NCBI GenBank assembly: GCA_903874275.1
Contig: CAIQRS010000062.1
Location: forward strand, 1-63,995
Reading direction: 5' to 3'
Source of the DNA: an uncultured Anaeromyxobacter sp.
GTDB lineage: Bacteria; Myxococcota; Myxococcia; Myxococcales; Anaeromyxobacteraceae
DNA: 63,995 nucleotides
Shown: positions 40,931-52,517 of the stretch, one piece after another
Layout of the letters: each line of letters starts with the position of its first letter
Numbering within the stretch: position 1 is the stretch's first letter
Program-made: the position numbers and the translations under genes
Notes under the pieces: model-generated
The model's input: only the letters and a program-made list of their open reading frames with translations
Told to the model about the DNA's origin: nothing
The model's database searches: none

Positions 40931-43878
40931 CCTCCCCGGCGCCCACGCTGGCGCCCACGCCGGCGCCCACGCCTCCCCCGTCGCCGCGGCGCCGGCTCGT
41001 GGTGGTGGTGCGGCGCGCCTCGCTGACCCTGGCCGCGGTGCTGATCGCGGCCACCGCCGGGCACATGGTGCAACTCTGGCGCGCCATGAAGGAGGACGCC
41101 GAGGCAGACCGGTCCACCTACGCGCGCATCCTCGCCAAGGAGGTGAACCGGAGCCTGGCCGAGGTGGGAACGCAGATGGAGGCCGTGGACGGCCCGGTCC
41201 TGGAGGCCCTGCGGTCCGGGGACCCCGGGGTGGCCGATTCCCTTCTCTCCCAGGAGACCCGGAAGAACAGCCTGCTGCGCGAGCTCGCCGTGGTCTCCCC
41301 CGATGGCCGGGTGCTGGCCTCGTCCAGCCCCACCAGCCGGGGGGTCGTCCTCTCCGGGTACGACTTCCTGGCGTCGCCGCGCGACGGCCGCCTCAAGGTG
41401 GGCGTCCCCAAGGAAGGGCGATCGTTCGCCTCCCGCGGAGCCGGGCGCGAGGGCGAGGAGTTCGCCCGATCCGGATTCCTCACCGTCTCCCGGCACGCAG
41501 AGTCGGGCCCGGACAGTCCGCTGCTCGTCGCGGTGATCGGCGCCGACAGCCTCCTGAACGAGCTGCAGCGCATGGCCGGCGAACCCGAGACCATCACCGT
41601 GATGCGCTACGACGGGGAACTCCTGGCGGCGAGCTCCGAGCAGTTCCTCAGACCGAGCGGCTCGAACCCGATCTTCACCCGCTTCCTCCCGGCCCGGGAG
41701 TCGGCCGCCTTCACCGACGTCTCTGCGGACGGTGAACGGTGGCTCGCCCACTTCGACACGGCCGAGGAGTTCCCGGTGCTGGTCGAGACCCGGATCCCGG
41801 TGGCGACCGTCATCGCCCGCTGGCGCGCCGAGCTGGTCTTCCCCGTCGCCGTGCTCGCCATGGTCCTGGCGGCGGTCTGGGTCTACGCCCGCCTGCTCTC
41901 CCGGTCGCTCCTCCAGCTCGACCGGTCGGCCCGGCTCGCCGAGACCCAGGAGCGGCGCCTGCGCAACATCATCGGCTCGGCCGCCGACGGCATCGTCACC
42001 ATCGACCAGCGCGGGGTGATCCGGGAGTACAACCAGGCCGCCGAGGCCATCTTCCAGATGCCCGCGGGGGAGGCCATCGGCCGCCCCATCGCCGACCTCC
42101 TCCCCCCCGAACTGGCCGACCACCAGGCCTACATCGAGCGCTACCTCTCCACCGGGCAGGCCGTCATCATCGGGCACGGGCGCACGCTCCAGACCCGGCG
42201 CCGCGACGGGACGCCCATGGTGGTGAACCTGGCGGTGAGCGAGGTGATCGACCAGGGGGAGCGCTACTTCACCGGCATCGTCCGCGACGTGACCGAGATC
42301 CGCGAGGCGGAGCAGCGCTTCCGGATCCTCTTCCAGCGCTCCGGCGAGCCGCACCTGCTCTTCGACTCCACCGGGCTCGTGGACTGCAACGACGCCGCGC
42401 TCCGGATCCTGGGCGCAGGATCCCTGGCCGAGATCGTGGGCAGGCGCCTCGAAGACCTGGCGGCGCCGGGCCAGGGCACCGGCTCCTTCGCCTCCGCCGA
42501 GGTCCTCCGGGGCATCGAGGGGGTGGCCCGCCAGGAAGGGGTGGCCCGACTGGAGTGGGCGGCCAGGGCCCTCGACGGCCGCGCCATGCCGGTGGAGATG
42601 ACGCTCACCCCCATCCGGCTCGCCGACCACGACGCCATGCTGGTCTCCTGGCACGACATCGCCGAGCGGCAGCGCTACGAGCAGGAGCTGCGGGGTGCGC
42701 GCGACGAGGCCGAGGCCGCGGCGCTCGCCAAGTCGAGCTTCCTGGCCATGATGAGCCACGAGCTGCGCACCCCCATGACCGGCATGATCGGCATGATCGA
42801 GCTGCTGGCCGACTCCACCGTGTCCCCCGACCAGAAGCGCTTCGTCTCGGCGCTCGACACCTCGGCCAAGTCGCTGCTCCGAGTGCTGAACGACGTCCTC
42901 GACTTCTCCAAGATCGAGGCCGGGCAGCTCCGGCTCGAGGAGGTGGACTTCGACCCGCTCGAGGTCGCGCGCGAGGTGGTCGAGGTCTTCGGCAACGCCG
43001 CCTCGCGCAAGGGGAACGAGATCCGGACCGACTGGGACGCCGCCGCTGTCCCCCGCGTCGCCGGCGATCCCACCCGCCTCCGGCAGCTGCTCTTCAACCT
43101 CGTCGGCAACGCCGTGAAGTTCACCGAGCGTGGGACGATCACCCTGGGCGTCCGGGCCGCCCCGGGCTCCGACGAGGGGTGCGTCGCCCTCCGGTTCGAG
43201 GTGCGTGACACCGGCGTGGGCATCCCGGAAGACGTGCTGCCCATCCTCTTCCGCCCCTTCCAGCAGGCCGACAGCTCCACGACGCGGCGGTTCGGGGGCA
43301 CCGGCCTCGGGCTCGCCATCTGCCGGCGGCTCGCCGAGGCCATGGGCGGGGAGATCGGGGTGGAGAGCCAGCCGGGCAAGGGCTCCACCTTCTGGTTCGA
43401 GCTCCGGATGCAGCGCGCCGCCGCCACGGCGCCCGCGCCGCCGCCCGCGGCCCCGGTGGCCGCGGAGCCACCGGTGAAGCCCATGCGCATCCTGGTCGCC
43501 GAGGACAACGCGGTGAACCGTCTCCTCATCAGCACGCGACTCCGGCGGGCGGGGCACCACGTCGTCCTGGTCGAGGACGGGCTGCAGGCGGTCCAGGCCG
43601 TGCGGGACGGCGCGTTCGACCTCGTCCTCATGGACATGCAGATGCCCGAGCTCGACGGCGCCGGCGCCACCCGGCAGATCCGGCAGCTCCCCGGAGCCCA
43701 GGGGCGCGTGCCCATCGTGGCCCTCACCGCAGACGCGTTGCCCGAGTTCCGGGAGCACTACATGAAGTCCGGGCTCGACGACTACCTGACGAAGCCGGTG
43801 GACTGGGGCGCGCTCGACAAGGTGCTGCAGCGTTTCGCCGGCCCCGTCGAGCGCCCCGCCCGGACGGGCGGGGCGTGA
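40927..43878 (+). CDS. Membrane hybrid histidine kinase with periplasmic sensor, two PAS domains and receiver
   Basis: 983 residues from a GTG overlapping the preceding stop. Pro-rich cytoplasmic tip, transmembrane helix 1 (about 28-47), periplasmic Cache-like sensor (50-300), helix 2 (303-322), PAS (340-455), PAS (462-580), HisKA with His611 in [12 protein letters not shown], HATPase ([25 protein letters not shown]) and receiver with Asp903 ([13 protein letters not shown]). No Hpt domain, so it would need the separate Hpt protein. Coupling to the solute-binding gene suggests the periplasmic domain reads the liganded protein. It ends 4 bp before the convergent RHS gene. Confidence 0.92.
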   Translation: MTSPAPTLAPTPAPTPPPSPRRRLVVVVRRASLTLAAVLIAATAGHMVQLWRAMKEDAEADRSTYARILAKEVNRSLAEVGTQMEAVDGPVLEALRSGDPGVADSLLSQETRKNSLLRELAVVSPDGRVLASSSPTSRGVVLSGYDFLASPRDGRLKVGVPKEGRSFASRGAGREGEEFARSGFLTVSRHAESGPDSPLLVAVIGADSLLNELQRMAGEPETITVMRYDGELLAASSEQFLRPSGSNPIFTRFLPARESAAFTDVSADGERWLAHFDTAEEFPVLVETRIPVATVIARWRAELVFPVAVLAMVLAAVWVYARLLSRSLLQLDRSARLAETQERRLRNIIGSAADGIVTIDQRGVIREYNQAAEAIFQMPAGEAIGRPIADLLPPELADHQAYIERYLSTGQAVIIGHGRTLQTRRRDGTPMVVNLAVSEVIDQGERYFTGIVRDVTEIREAEQRFRILFQRSGEPHLLFDSTGLVDCNDAALRILGAGSLAEIVGRRLEDLAAPGQGTGSFASAEVLRGIEGVARQEGVARLEWAARALDGRAMPVEMTLTPIRLADHDAMLVSWHDIAERQRYEQELRGARDEAEAAALAKSSFLAMMSHELRTPMTGMIGMIELLADSTVSPDQKRFVSALDTSAKSLLRVLNDVLDFSKIEAGQLRLEEVDFDPLEVAREVVEVFGNAASRKGNEIRTDWDAAAVPRVAGDPTRLRQLLFNLVGNAVKFTERGTITLGVRAAPGSDEGCVALRFEVRDTGVGIPEDVLPILFRPFQQADSSTTRRFGGTGLGLAICRRLAEAMGGEIGVESQPGKGSTFWFELRMQRAAATAPAPPPAAPVAAEPPVKPMRILVAEDNAVNRLLISTRLRRAGHHVVLVEDGLQAVQAVRDGAFDLVLMDMQMPELDGAGATRQIRQLPGAQGRVPIVALTADALPEFREHYMKSGLDDYLTKPVDWGALDKVLQRFAGPVERPARTGGA

Positions 43879-43882
43879 CGGC

Positions 43883-46800
43883 TCACGCCTTGGTGCCGCC
43901 CGATGACGCAAGGGCCTGCGGCGACATCTGCGTTCCCCTCGAGGCATCGATGGCGAGGTTTGGCGGCGAGCTGGCGAGGTTCGACCTCAGAACCACCCCG
44001 GTCTGGCCGCCGACCGAGATCTCGACCCAGTTGGGGTCGGCGGGATCGGTTCGAAGGAAGACGACCGGCTGGCCCGGCGCCAGAAAGGGGCGCCCGGGCA
44101 ACGTCACCTGGTCGGAGCCAGGCGCGGCCCTGCTCAGAAGCTTGGTGTCCTTGCTCTTGATGTAGAGCGTGTCGCCGCTCTTCACGTTTCGCTTGGCCGC
44201 ACACTCCTCGGCAAGGCCTGTCGGGTCGATGAAGTTCACCGGGTCGTTGCCCGCGTACGCGTAGAGGTTGGTGTCCCCTGCGTCGAAGCCGAGCGGGTCC
44301 TTAGAGGTCCATCGGCCGGTGGCCGGATCGTAGTCGCGGGCACCGAAGTGGAGGAGTCCGGTGTCCCGGTCGAGCAACCCTCCGGCGAACCCGAATGGCT
44401 GGAAGCCGGGGTTCGAGTCGAGGACGACCTGCCCGAAGGCGTCGTAGTCGAGCCGCTGCACGACCAATCCGGTGGCAGCGTCCACGGCGAGCCGCGGGCT
44501 TCCCAGGTGGTCGGCGATGATGCGGAAGGTGCCCGTCTGGGAGACGAGGTACTCGGGCGCGTGGCCCCGCGGCCCGTAGACGAACACGCCCTTCACGGCA
44601 CCCGCCCCGTCGAGCCACGCCACGGGACGGAGCTGTCCGTCGTAGAGGAACGCCTCGGTGAGCGCGCCGTTCACCCTCTTCACGACGCGTCGCCCCAGGC
44701 CATCCACGAGGTACTGGAGTTGCCGGCCGTCCGGCAGCACGACCGTCCTGAGCCGGCCATGCGCGTCGTGCTGGAACGAGGTCGTCCCTCCCGGTCCGGC
44801 ACGGGAGAGCAGCGCGCCGGTTGCGCTCCATCCGTAGGAGGTCGATCCCGATGCAACCAGCCGGTCCTGGGCGTCGAAGGTCGCGCTCTCGGTGACGCCA
44901 CCGATCGTGCGAGAGATCCGGTTCCCCTGGCCGTCGTATCCGTAGTCGATGACCGCCCCGTCCACCGAGGCCGACGAGAGACGTCCAGCCGCGTCGTAGG
45001 CGTAGGCGAGGGCCCGCGAGAGGCCCTGCACCGTCTCCGCGACCGTGGTGAGGCGCCCGAGCGTGTCGCGCGTGAGCGTCGCCGCGTAGAGCGCGGTGCC
45101 GCCAGCCGACGCCGAGGCCCCGGAGATCTCGCCGTAGGAACTGTACGCGCCCGTCGTCGTCACCGTCCCGAGCGCGGTCGCGACCGGGTGCCCGGTTGCG
45201 GCGTTCCTGGTCACCGCAAGGTCGCCCGCGCCTATGACCAGGCCATCCGGGTCATAGGTGTACGCCGCCGAGACGCCGCCGACGGTGATGGATGCCGGCC
45301 TGTGCTGGGCGTCGAATATGGTGGCGACGGTTCCGACCACCGCGCCGGACCACGATTGGCTCGCGACCAGGGAACCGTCGTAGCCAGGAGTGGAGGTCAC
45401 CCCGTCCGCTGCAGCGGAGGAAAGCCTGCCAACCGCGTCCCAGGCGTAGAGGGTCGCGCCGTCGGCGCTGGTCATCGAGGTGAGCCGGCCATCGGTGCCC
45501 ACCAGTCCGCCAGTGGGACTCGCGTATCCGAGCACCACGGCGTCACCGTCCGGCAGGTCGATCCGCGTGAGGTTCCGGTCGGCATCCCACGCGTAGGCGG
45601 TCGAGACCGTGCCGGCGTCGCCCACGGGAGGCGGCGTCACGAGGGCGAGCAGGTCGCTCGCCGTCCGGCCGAAGGCGTGTGCACCCCGCCCTGGCGGCGT
45701 CAGCGCCGTGACGTTCCCGGCGGCGTCGTGGGCAATCCCCACGGAACGGCCACCGGGGAGCGCCTCCCCCGTCACCCGTCCCGCGAGGTCCCGGGTGAAG
45801 CCGTAGGCACGTGAGACCGGGTCGACGATCCCGGCCAGCAGGCCGTCCGTGCCGTAGGTCAAGGACGTGGGCCTCGCACCCTCCGCGTACTCCACGACCC
45901 GCCCCTGAGCGTCGTAGGTGAAGGCCATCGCCGCGGAGCCAGCCTGAGCGCTGTTCACGACGCGCCCCTTCTCATCGAGCTGGACCGTGGAGACGCGCCC
46001 CGCCGGAGAGGTCATCGTCCAGGCGCGGGCTGCCGAGTCGTAGGTCTGGTTCCAGGTCTGGCCAGCCTCGGTCACGGTCTCGACGAGCGCCGTGGCGCTC
46101 AGGGGATCGTCGGGATTCGCCAGGGTGGCAGTCCGGGTCGCGGTGACGGTCCTGGCGTTCCCGCCCGGCGTCGTGATGACGGTCTTCGCCGAGACAGGAG
46201 CCGCCATGCCCCATCGCGGATCCGGGCCCCAGGTCACGGACGTGGTGGTTCCGTCCGACGCCGTCGCCAGCGTGGAACCATCGGGCGCGGTGGTCCATGC
46301 GCGTGTCGCGCCGGAGGTCTCCACGACCGTGCGGCCAACGCTCCCATCCGCGAGCCGGACGACCGTGTACCGGTGCGATCGACCGAGAGCCGACGTGGTG
46401 GTGACGGTGTGTCCGCCGGTCACGGCGGCACGTGCCAGCGTCGTCACCGCGCCGTCGGGACCGCGGTCCTCTACAAGACGCCCCGTCGTGTCGTAGGCGA
46501 AGGAATGGGAACGGCCCAGCGGATCGACGAGCCCCTGGAGGAGGCCGCTGGTGGCGCTGGTCATCGTCCAGGCCTCCCCTGCCGGATTCTCCAGGCGGGA
46601 GAGCCAGCCTGCTGCGTCCACGGAGAGCCGGGTGCGCTGGCCGGAGGGCGCGACGATGGCGGTCGGCGCGCTCCCGCTCCGCTCGACGGTCGTGACGTTG
46701 CCGGAGACGTCGGTCACGGTGGCGAGGAAGCCGGCGGCGTCGTAGGCGAAGGAGCGGAGAACGGCACCCGTCGTGGCGTCCCGGGTGCGGAGGTGGCGCC

Positions 46801-49800
46801 CGGCGGAGCTGAAGACGTGCACCTCGCGACCGTCCTCGTCGGAAATGAGGATGTCGGTCGCCGCGCCGTCCGGGAAGGCCGATCGGATGCGGCGGATGGC
46901 GCCGGTCGGCCTGGCTCCCCCCGGGGTCGAGTCCCACGTGCTGCCGACGTAGAGGTTCCGGTCCGGGCCCCAGACCACGTCGGGGATGTCGCTCAAGGGG
47001 CCCATGAAGGCGAGCAGGGCGGGGCCGTCGCCTCCGCTGCCGCCGATGGCAGGGGCTGGCGCGTTGGTGCCGCCGGGGCCGCCGGCGATGGTGGAGATGG
47101 TGCCGTCGGCTCGCACCAACCGGATCCGGAAGGCTTGCTCCCAGCCTTCGCCCCGCAAGGATCCCCAGTTCTGGATGATGGCGAGGTCACCGTCCGGCGA
47201 GAGGCCGATGCCCGAAACCGTCAAGTTAGCGGCCGTGGCCGGCCCGCCGTCCCCCGTGTAGCCCTGCGTGCCATTCCCTGCCACGGTGGTGATGATCCCA
47301 CTCGGCCAGATGCGTCGCACCCGGAAGTTGAACGGGTCGGACAGGTAGACGCTCCCGTCGGACCCGACAGCGATCCCCTGTGCAGCCACGCCAGCGACCG
47401 TGGCCAGGCCGCCATCCCCGCTGCTGACCATGGTCCCGTTCCCGGCGATGGTGGAGATGATTCCGTCCGGCCCGACCCTGCGAACGCGGTAGCGGCTGGA
47501 ACCCTCGGTGAAGAAGATGGCCCCGTCCCGCCCCACGGCGAGCGCCAGGGGCGAGATCAAGGCCAGGTTCGCCGGCCCGCCGTCGCCGCTGCCCGGCCTG
47601 ACGTATTCCGGCACGGAGTCCCTGCCTGCCACCGCCACTCCACTGGAGAGGTCGGGCGCGAGGCGAACGACGCACATGTTGGCGCAGCCGTAGCCGCTGA
47701 GCGGACTGGCGATGGCGTAGACCGAGCCGTCGGGACCGACAACGGGGGTCCTCGCGTCGGGAACCCGGTTCCCCGGCCCGTTCACGAGGGAGAAGGCCGT
47801 GAGGTCCTTCAGGCCTGAAAGCCCTCCCATGTCGGAGGGTCTTTTGGTGGCCACGTAGAGCATGCCGTCGTGCCCGAACGCCAGGTTGCCCGTGAACCTG
47901 ATGCCGGAGGACCCGCCCCCGATGATCTCCGTGTACGGATAGTTCACGTCGGCGGCCAGCGTCGTCTCGACGACCGGCGGCAGCGCATCGGCCTCCCGCC
48001 TGCGCCCGTCTCCGTAGAGGATCCGGTGGCCGGCCGGGTCGTAGGCGTGGTGGACGGAGAGCGCCCAGCCTCCCAGGCCGTTGCCGGCCGCGCTCCACCG
48101 GCGGACGGACGTCGTGTACTCCTGCCAGAGCGTGATCTCCGCGCTGGCCCGGTCCCGGGAATAGACGATCCCGTTTCCGTTCATGCCGAAGCGCTCGGTG
48201 ACCATGCGCGTGAGGCTGTAGACGTAGCCGATGCGGACGTTCACCGGCTGGGCGCCCCAGGCGTCGCGGCCGTAGACGTCCTTCCCGTCGAAGTCGAACG
48301 GCTGGGAGAGGCTCGCGGAGGCCGGGTGGCTCCAGGCGAACGCCCGCCCGGCCACACGCACCTCGAGCACGATCCGCCTCAGGCTGGGTGGGATTCCGGC
48401 GCCGCTGAGCGGGATCTCGAGGTGGCTGTCGCTACGGAAGCCCGGCGTCCGGTCGCTCCGGTGATGGATCCGCCACGGCGTCCCGACGATGGGGAACGAT
48501 TCCCCAAGTGTCTGGGTCTCGCAGCCTATGACCGAACCGCACTCCTCGCTGGGATCGGCCACCGGCGGGGCCTGCTCCGTCGGTACCGATGGCACGACCG
48601 CGTCGGCCGGCGGACCACCGGACCAGTTGAGGTCCATCGGGGAGAAATGGGATGTCCGGACGCGCCAGAGCGACTGGCCCGCCAAGTACAGCGAGCCCAG
48701 GGCCTGCCGCTCCTCGAGGTCGATTCCGAGCGCCAGGAGGGCCGCCGGGCCTGCCGCGGTCCCGCTCGCGTCCACCACGACGTCGGCGATGCCCCCGGTG
48801 ACGCCGAGGATGGAGAGGACCACGCCGCTGTCCTCCGCCTTCCAGAGGCCGTCCGACCGGTCGTACCAGCCCACCGGGACGGCAGTGCCGGCAGGGAAGT
48901 CGAGGAAGTTCTCGACATAGTGGACGACCGGCTTCGAGAAGGTCACGTGGCTCGCACCCGCCGCGATCGCCTCGTCGGCGGAGTTCTCCACCGCATAGGT
49001 GTACACGCTCGTCGGTGGGAGGACCCCGGGCATCGCGTCGGGACCGGTCGGACCGACCGTGTACTCGGTGGACCGGACGTGAAGGACCGGTGCCGGCGCC
49101 GTCGTGCCGTTGGGGAGGAGCAGGGTAGCGGAGGTGCCGGCGGCGAAGAGGAGCGTGGACTGGCGCGGCCCTCTCGCGTCGGTGGACACGGTTCCGCGGG
49201 CGATCTGCAGGACGCCGGCCCCGGAGGAGACCGGGGACACGACGGGGTCGAGCGCCACGAGGACCATGTCGGGGACGTCGGTGAACTGGGCCCAGGGAGC
49301 GACCACCCGCCGCTGGGACGGAAGGTAGGCCTCGGCCACCACGTCCACGACCAGCGCGCCGCCGCCGTTCACGGCCATGTCGTAGCGACCATCGGCACGG
49401 GAGAGCGTCTCGCCGAGTTCCGGATGGCCGAGTACGACCACCGAAGCGCCCGGGATGGGCGCGCCGTCACGGGTCTTCACCACGCCCCGGAGAACGGCGG
49501 CCCGGGCGGGGACGATGGTTCCCGCGACCACGCCGGTCTGGATGGGGTTCGGCCCCTGGTACAGGAAGGAGGTCGAGGTGGCGAGGTTGGTGGCCACGCC
49601 GGAGGAGACGGGCGAGGCTACCGTGGCCGGGTCGGGCGGCAGCGCGCCGGTGGGCGGGGGGCCGGAGGAGATGACCAGGTCCACCGGGAAGAGGGCGAGC
49701 ACGATCTCGCCAGCGGCGGGGTTCTGGGAGATCACGCTGCCGGACGGGATGGTGGCCGAGGTGGCCGTCGTCACTGCGCCCACGAGCAGGCCGGCGGCGA

Positions 49801-50389
49801 TGAGCGCCGCCTCGGCCTGGGCCTGGGTGAGCCCCACGACGGAGGGAGCCACAATCGTGGAAGGGCCGGTCGAGACGACGAGGGCCACGGCGGAGCCGGG
49901 CGCGACCGACGCGCCTGCCGCCGGGTCCTGGCTGATGACGCTGCCGGCCGGAACGGTGGCGCTGCTCGCCGTCGTCACCGTTCCCAGTGCGAGGCCGACG
50001 CCGGTGAGAGCGCTCGTGGCCGCCGCCTGCGTGAGCCCGACCACGCCCGGAACGGTCACGGTCGCCGGTGGTGGAATGCCGGTAGAGACGACGAGAGCGA
50101 CCGCCGATCCGGGCGCCACCGACACGCCTGCCGCCGGGTCCTGGCTGACGACGCTGCCGGCGGGAACCGTGGCGCTGCTGGCCGTCGTCACCGCTCCCAG
50201 GGTGAGACCGGCACCGGCGAGAGCCGTCGTGGCCGCCGCCTGGGTGAGCCCGACCACGCTCGGGACGGTCACCGGAGGCGGGGAATTGCCCGTCGATTCA
50301 CCGGCGGAACCACCGCTGCAAGACGCGGCGAGGAGAGCCCCCGCGAGAAGGAGGAGACCCCGTGTGGACAGGTGGACCAGGTGGCGCAT
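43883..50389 (-). CDS. Giant surface lipoprotein: PASTA x3, NHL-like repeats, RHS/YD repeats, SH3-like tail
   Basis: 2168 residues with a strong ribosome site (GGAGG). The lipoprotein signal has lipobox Cys24 (LLAASC). Three PASTA-like domains lie at 40-104, 111-174 and 181-243, the first two nearly identical. A carboxypeptidase-regulatory-like domain follows near 300-375, then a region with teneurin-style NHL motifs (GDGGPA) at about 880-1140, and a long YD-repeat shell to about 1990. The RHS core motif ([20 protein letters not shown], then [19 protein letters not shown]) ends near 2060. The last 108 residues look like an SH3-like domain rather than a known toxin. No immunity gene follows. 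Confidence 0.9.
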   Translation of the reverse strand: MRHLVHLSTRGLLLLAGALLAASCSGGSAGESTGNSPPPVTVPSVVGLTQAAATTALAGAGLTLGAVTTASSATVPAGSVVSQDPAAGVSVAPGSAVALVVSTGIPPPATVTVPGVVGLTQAAATSALTGVGLALGTVTTASSATVPAGSVISQDPAAGASVAPGSAVALVVSTGPSTIVAPSVVGLTQAQAEAALIAAGLLVGAVTTATSATIPSGSVISQNPAAGEIVLALFPVDLVISSGPPPTGALPPDPATVASPVSSGVATNLATSTSFLYQGPNPIQTGVVAGTIVPARAAVLRGVVKTRDGAPIPGASVVVLGHPELGETLSRADGRYDMAVNGGGALVVDVVAEAYLPSQRRVVAPWAQFTDVPDMVLVALDPVVSPVSSGAGVLQIARGTVSTDARGPRQSTLLFAAGTSATLLLPNGTTAPAPVLHVRSTEYTVGPTGPDAMPGVLPPTSVYTYAVENSADEAIAAGASHVTFSKPVVHYVENFLDFPAGTAVPVGWYDRSDGLWKAEDSGVVLSILGVTGGIADVVVDASGTAAGPAALLALGIDLEERQALGSLYLAGQSLWRVRTSHFSPMDLNWSGGPPADAVVPSVPTEQAPPVADPSEECGSVIGCETQTLGESFPIVGTPWRIHHRSDRTPGFRSDSHLEIPLSGAGIPPSLRRIVLEVRVAGRAFAWSHPASASLSQPFDFDGKDVYGRDAWGAQPVNVRIGYVYSLTRMVTERFGMNGNGIVYSRDRASAEITLWQEYTTSVRRWSAAGNGLGGWALSVHHAYDPAGHRILYGDGRRREADALPPVVETTLAADVNYPYTEIIGGGSSGIRFTGNLAFGHDGMLYVATKRPSDMGGLSGLKDLTAFSLVNGPGNRVPDARTPVVGPDGSVYAIASPLSGYGCANMCVVRLAPDLSSGVAVAGRDSVPEYVRPGSGDGGPANLALISPLALAVGRDGAIFFTEGSSRYRVRRVGPDGIISTIAGNGTMVSSGDGGLATVAGVAAQGIAVGSDGSVYLSDPFNFRVRRIWPSGIITTVAGNGTQGYTGDGGPATAANLTVSGIGLSPDGDLAIIQNWGSLRGEGWEQAFRIRLVRADGTISTIAGGPGGTNAPAPAIGGSGGDGPALLAFMGPLSDIPDVVWGPDRNLYVGSTWDSTPGGARPTGAIRRIRSAFPDGAATDILISDEDGREVHVFSSAGRHLRTRDATTGAVLRSFAYDAAGFLATVTDVSGNVTTVERSGSAPTAIVAPSGQRTRLSVDAAGWLSRLENPAGEAWTMTSATSGLLQGLVDPLGRSHSFAYDTTGRLVEDRGPDGAVTTLARAAVTGGHTVTTTSALGRSHRYTVVRLADGSVGRTVVETSGATRAWTTAPDGSTLATASDGTTTSVTWGPDPRWGMAAPVSAKTVITTPGGNARTVTATRTATLANPDDPLSATALVETVTEAGQTWNQTYDSAARAWTMTSPAGRVSTVQLDEKGRVVNSAQAGSAAMAFTYDAQGRVVEYAEGARPTSLTYGTDGLLAGIVDPVSRAYGFTRDLAGRVTGEALPGGRSVGIAHDAAGNVTALTPPGRGAHAFGRTASDLLALVTPPPVGDAGTVSTAYAWDADRNLTRIDLPDGDAVVLGYASPTGGLVGTDGRLTSMTSADGATLYAWDAVGRLSSAAADGVTSTPGYDGSLVASQSWSGAVVGTVATIFDAQHRPASITVGGVSAAYTYDPDGLVIGAGDLAVTRNAATGHPVATALGTVTTTGAYSSYGEISGASASAGGTALYAATLTRDTLGRLTTVAETVQGLSRALAYAYDAAGRLSSASVDGAVIDYGYDGQGNRISRTIGGVTESATFDAQDRLVASGSTSYGWSATGALLSRAGPGGTTSFQHDAHGRLRTVVLPDGRQLQYLVDGLGRRVVKRVNGALTEAFLYDGQLRPVAWLDGAGAVKGVFVYGPRGHAPEYLVSQTGTFRIIADHLGSPRLAVDAATGLVVQRLDYDAFGQVVLDSNPGFQPFGFAGGLLDRDTGLLHFGARDYDPATGRWTSKDPLGFDAGDTNLYAYAGNDPVNFIDPTGLAEECAAKRNVKSGDTLYIKSKDTKLLSRAAPGSDQVTLPGRPFLAPGQPVVFLRTDPADPNWVEISVGGQTGVVLRSNLASSPPNLAIDASRGTQMSPQALASSGGTKA
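49868..50272 (-). repeat. Near-identical tandem PASTA-encoding repeats
   Basis: Two copies of about 195 bp (50078-50272 and 49868-50059), separated by an IPPPAT linker, encode almost the same domain ([21 protein letters not shown] versus [21 protein letters not shown]). The DNA is also close to identical, which points to recent duplication or gene conversion. A third, diverged copy lies at 49661-49849. Confidence 0.85.
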
Positions 50390-50575
50390 GTTCCCTCCTC
50401 CTCACTCGGGACGATCGCTCCGAGGCCCTGGCTCCTGGTTTCACGGAGCGTAGACGGCTGTCTCGGCGAACGGGACTGCTCCCCACAGACAGGATCGAAC
50501 CCGCTTCCTGACCCCCTTATCGAGCGTGAAGTCAGGACGGGCCGCGCCCTGCGACCCGGAATGAGAAGACGATAA

Positions 50576-50851
50576 TCGAGTAGTGAAGTCCGGCTACGAG
50601 GCGCTCCCCGGGATCTCGCCGCCGGGACCAAGGCGAACCTGCTCGCCCTGTGGCGCGCCGTGGAGAAGGACCCGGCCCTCACCGAGCTCATCAACCTCCA
50701 GCGGGCGGCCCAGTGGCGGCTCGACTTCGTGGCCGCCGAGAACTCCATGGGCTTCCACGCCCCGCAGGAGATGGCCCGCATCCTGGCCGAGTCCATCGAC
50801 CTCTCGCGCCAGGCCGAGATCAAGGCGGCTGGGCTGAAGGGCGCGAAGTAG
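50576..50851 (+). pseudogene. C-terminal remnant of a cytochrome c nitrite reductase-like gene
   Basis: About 90 codons in one frame, with a stop codon just upstream at 50573 and no start or haem motif. The end reads [39 protein letters not shown], which resembles the C-terminus of ammonia-forming cytochrome c552 nitrite reductases (NrfA). The catalytic and haem-binding part is missing, so this is a decayed fragment. The frame upstream ([22 protein letters not shown]) continues the similarity before it breaks off. Confidence 0.6.
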
Positions 50852-50894
50852 GATCCAGTCCGAGGTCGGAGACGGGCGCCTCCGGCACCACCGG

Positions 50895-51314
50895 CTACGT
50901 CTTGCGCTTCTCCTCGACTTCCCGGGCGAGCTCCTCGAGCTTGGCCTGCCCGGCTGTCTCCGCGTCGACCTTCTTCTCGTCGCTGGCCTTGCCGGTGAAG
51001 TGCGCGGCGCCAGGGGCCCAGCCTGGGGTGATGGTCGCGCCCAGGTCCTGGGCGGAGCGGCTGAACATCTTGCCGACCGGGCTCAGCACGGCCTTCCCCG
51101 TCATGTAGAGGCCGATGAAGGGGAGGAAGACGACCATGAGGCCGCCGAGCACCGGCATGAGCGCCAGGGCCGCAGCCGTCGGGACCTGCACGTAGTGCTC
51201 GGACGCGGGGCCGGGAAGCGTCTGGCCGTCGCGAGCGATCGGGAAGATCTCCCAGTTGCTCTTCGAGAGGTAGTAGCCACCCTTCACTGCGCTGCCGCCG
51301 TCGATGGTCTTCAT
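50895..51314 (-). CDS. Hypothetical small membrane protein
   Basis: 139 residues from the ATG at 51314, with ribosome site GGGGA. The longer frame upstream is Arg-rich and unsupported. The N-terminal 40 residues are polar (KGGYYLSKSNWEIFPIARDGQ); one or two membrane segments follow (PTAAALALMPVLGGLMVVFLPFIGLYMTGKAVL, about 48-80); the C-terminus is a charged helix (AKLEELAREVEEKRKT). Not recognised; no neighbouring gene gives a role. Confidence 0.65.
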   Translation of the reverse strand: MKTIDGGSAVKGGYYLSKSNWEIFPIARDGQTLPGPASEHYVQVPTAAALALMPVLGGLMVVFLPFIGLYMTGKAVLSPVGKMFSRSAQDLGATITPGWAPGAAHFTGKASDEKKVDAETAGQAKLEELAREVEEKRKT

Positions 51315-51619
51315 GGTCCGTTCCCCTTTCTGAAGAGGACTGTGCCCCATCCTGCGGGCGGCCGATATTGGGAGAGGTCCGGATCGGGCCGGCATTGATC
51401 CCGGTCTCGCCCTCGGGAAAACACCCGAACCCGGATGGGGCGCCTGCCTCCGGTCCGTCGATCGAGGGACGTGGCCAGGGCCTGAAGGCGTCCTGCCTAC
51501 ACTCGCAGTCCATGTTTCCGCGACCCTCGATCCCACGTGGGCTGGTCGCGGGGCTTTCTGCGTCCTGCGCCGGGGCGCAAGGATGTGTCGGACGCTGGAC
51601 GAGGCCGTGAGGGTGCGCA
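51315..51619. other. Divergent intergenic region, nothing recognised
   Basis: 305 bp between two divergent genes. It should hold both promoters, but no clear -35/-10 pair, sigma-54 element, repeat or small gene was seen. Confidence 0.4.
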
Positions 51620-52426
51620 GTGCACGAGAGACTGGCGATGCGGGCGACGAGGGCGACGGCGGCGGCCTTCGCGGCCGCCCTCGCGCTCCTCCCGCCGTCC
51701 ATCGGCCGCCACGACGGGCCCGGCCTCCCCCGCCCCTCCTCGGCACTGCCCGCCCGCGTCGATCCCCTGGCCACCCTGATCCTCGCGCGCGTCCCGTCGG
51801 CGAGCGTGGAGCTGGGCGGGGCCATCGTTGGCGCGGTCCGGGCCGGAACCCAGGCGACCGGACTCGACCCGCTGCTCGTCCTGGCGGTCATCGAGGTCGA
51901 GTCGGACTGGGAGGCGGACGCGGTCTCCGGGCATGGCGCTCGTGGGCTCATGCAGCTGCGCAAGGCGGCGCTGGCCGAGGCGGAGCGCGCCGCGGGGGTC
52001 CTGCCCGGCGACGCCCACGACCCGGTCCACAACGTCCGCATGGGCATCCGCTACCTGGCCCTGATGGTCGCGAAGTTCGGCGACGTGGATCTCGGCCTGA
52101 TGGCCTACAACGCTGGCCCCACCCGGCTGCGGTCCTACCAGGCGGACGAGGAGGTCCCGGATTCGGTCCGTTCGTACGTCCGGAAGGTGCGGCGCGAGGA
52201 GCGCAGTCTCCGGGAAGAGCAGTCGAAGGACCGGGAGAGCGCGCCGAGGGTCCTGGCCCGCTGCGCCGCCTCACACCGACCGCCGCTGGCTGGCACGGTG
52301 CTCGACGCCGCCATCGCGTGGCGCATGCCGGCCATGCGGGGGCCGCTCGCGTGGGAGAAGGCGCCCGGGCTGGCGGCGGCTCGCCGGAGGGCGTGGAGCC
52401 CGGAGGGGGCGAACGCCACGGCGTAG
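51620..52426 (+). CDS. SLT-domain lytic transglycosylase
   Basis: 268 residues from a GTG; an ATG six codons later is a possible alternative start. A signal peptide (RATRATAAAFAAALALLPPS) is followed by an SLT domain at about 70-190 with the catalytic Glu94 in VIEVESDWEADAVS, then GARGLMQL and MAYNAGPTR. It would cleave peptidoglycan in the periplasm. The C-terminal 60 residues after RESAPRVL are not family-typical. The DNA for that junction is part of a 28-bp perfect repeat found again at 55734-55761, so the tail may come from a rearrangement. Confidence 0.85.
   Translation: MHERLAMRATRATAAAFAAALALLPPSIGRHDGPGLPRPSSALPARVDPLATLILARVPSASVELGGAIVGAVRAGTQATGLDPLLVLAVIEVESDWEADAVSGHGARGLMQLRKAALAEAERAAGVLPGDAHDPVHNVRMGIRYLALMVAKFGDVDLGLMAYNAGPTRLRSYQADEEVPDSVRSYVRKVRREERSLREEQSKDRESAPRVLARCAASHRPPLAGTVLDAAIAWRMPAMRGPLAWEKAPGLAAARRRAWSPEGANATA
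52228..52255 (+). repeat. 28-bp direct repeat, copy A
   Basis: Begins GGACCGGGAGAGCG and ends GAGGGTCCTG; the ends GGACC and GGTCC are inverted to each other. Identical to 55734-55761. Copy A lies in the transglycosylase reading frame. Confidence 0.85.
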
Positions 52427-52460
52427 GCGTCACGCCCGTGGCTGGAACACCCAAGAACAA

Positions 52461-52488
52461 CCCCGCCTCCGGGACGACGGAGACGGGG
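52461..52488 (-). terminator. Intrinsic terminator following a tRNA 3' fragment (copy 1)
   Basis: On the minus strand, stem arms CCCCG-x-CTCCG and CGGAG-x-CGGGG enclose a 6-nt loop and are followed by TTGTTCTT. It sits directly after the tRNA 3' fragment at 52495-52517. Copy 2 at 60502-60529 has compensating base changes in the stem. Confidence 0.75.
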
Positions 52489-52494
52489 CGATGC

Positions 52495-52517
52495 TGGTGA
52501 CCCCTACGGGACTTGAA
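52495..52517 (-). repeat. tRNA 3'-end fragment, likely attachment-site scar (copy 1)
   Basis: The minus strand reads TTCAAGT (T-loop), CCCGT (T-stem 3' side), AGGGGTC (acceptor 3' side), A, CCA. The 5' side of the T-stem and the rest of the tRNA are absent. The same 23 nt occur at 60534-60556. Fragments of this kind are left by elements that integrate into tRNA 3' ends. tRNA identity is not assigned. Confidence 0.7.

Noticed and set aside
43883-44210. RHS C-terminus as a polymorphic toxin with immunity gene
   Set aside because: The tail looks SH3-like, no nuclease or deaminase motif is visible, and the adjacent gene is a convergent kinase rather than an immunity gene.
49661-50272. Repeat block as a possible CRISPR or other non-coding array
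   Set aside because: The repeats are in frame and encode PASTA domains of the RHS lipoprotein; unit length is about 200 bp with no spacers.
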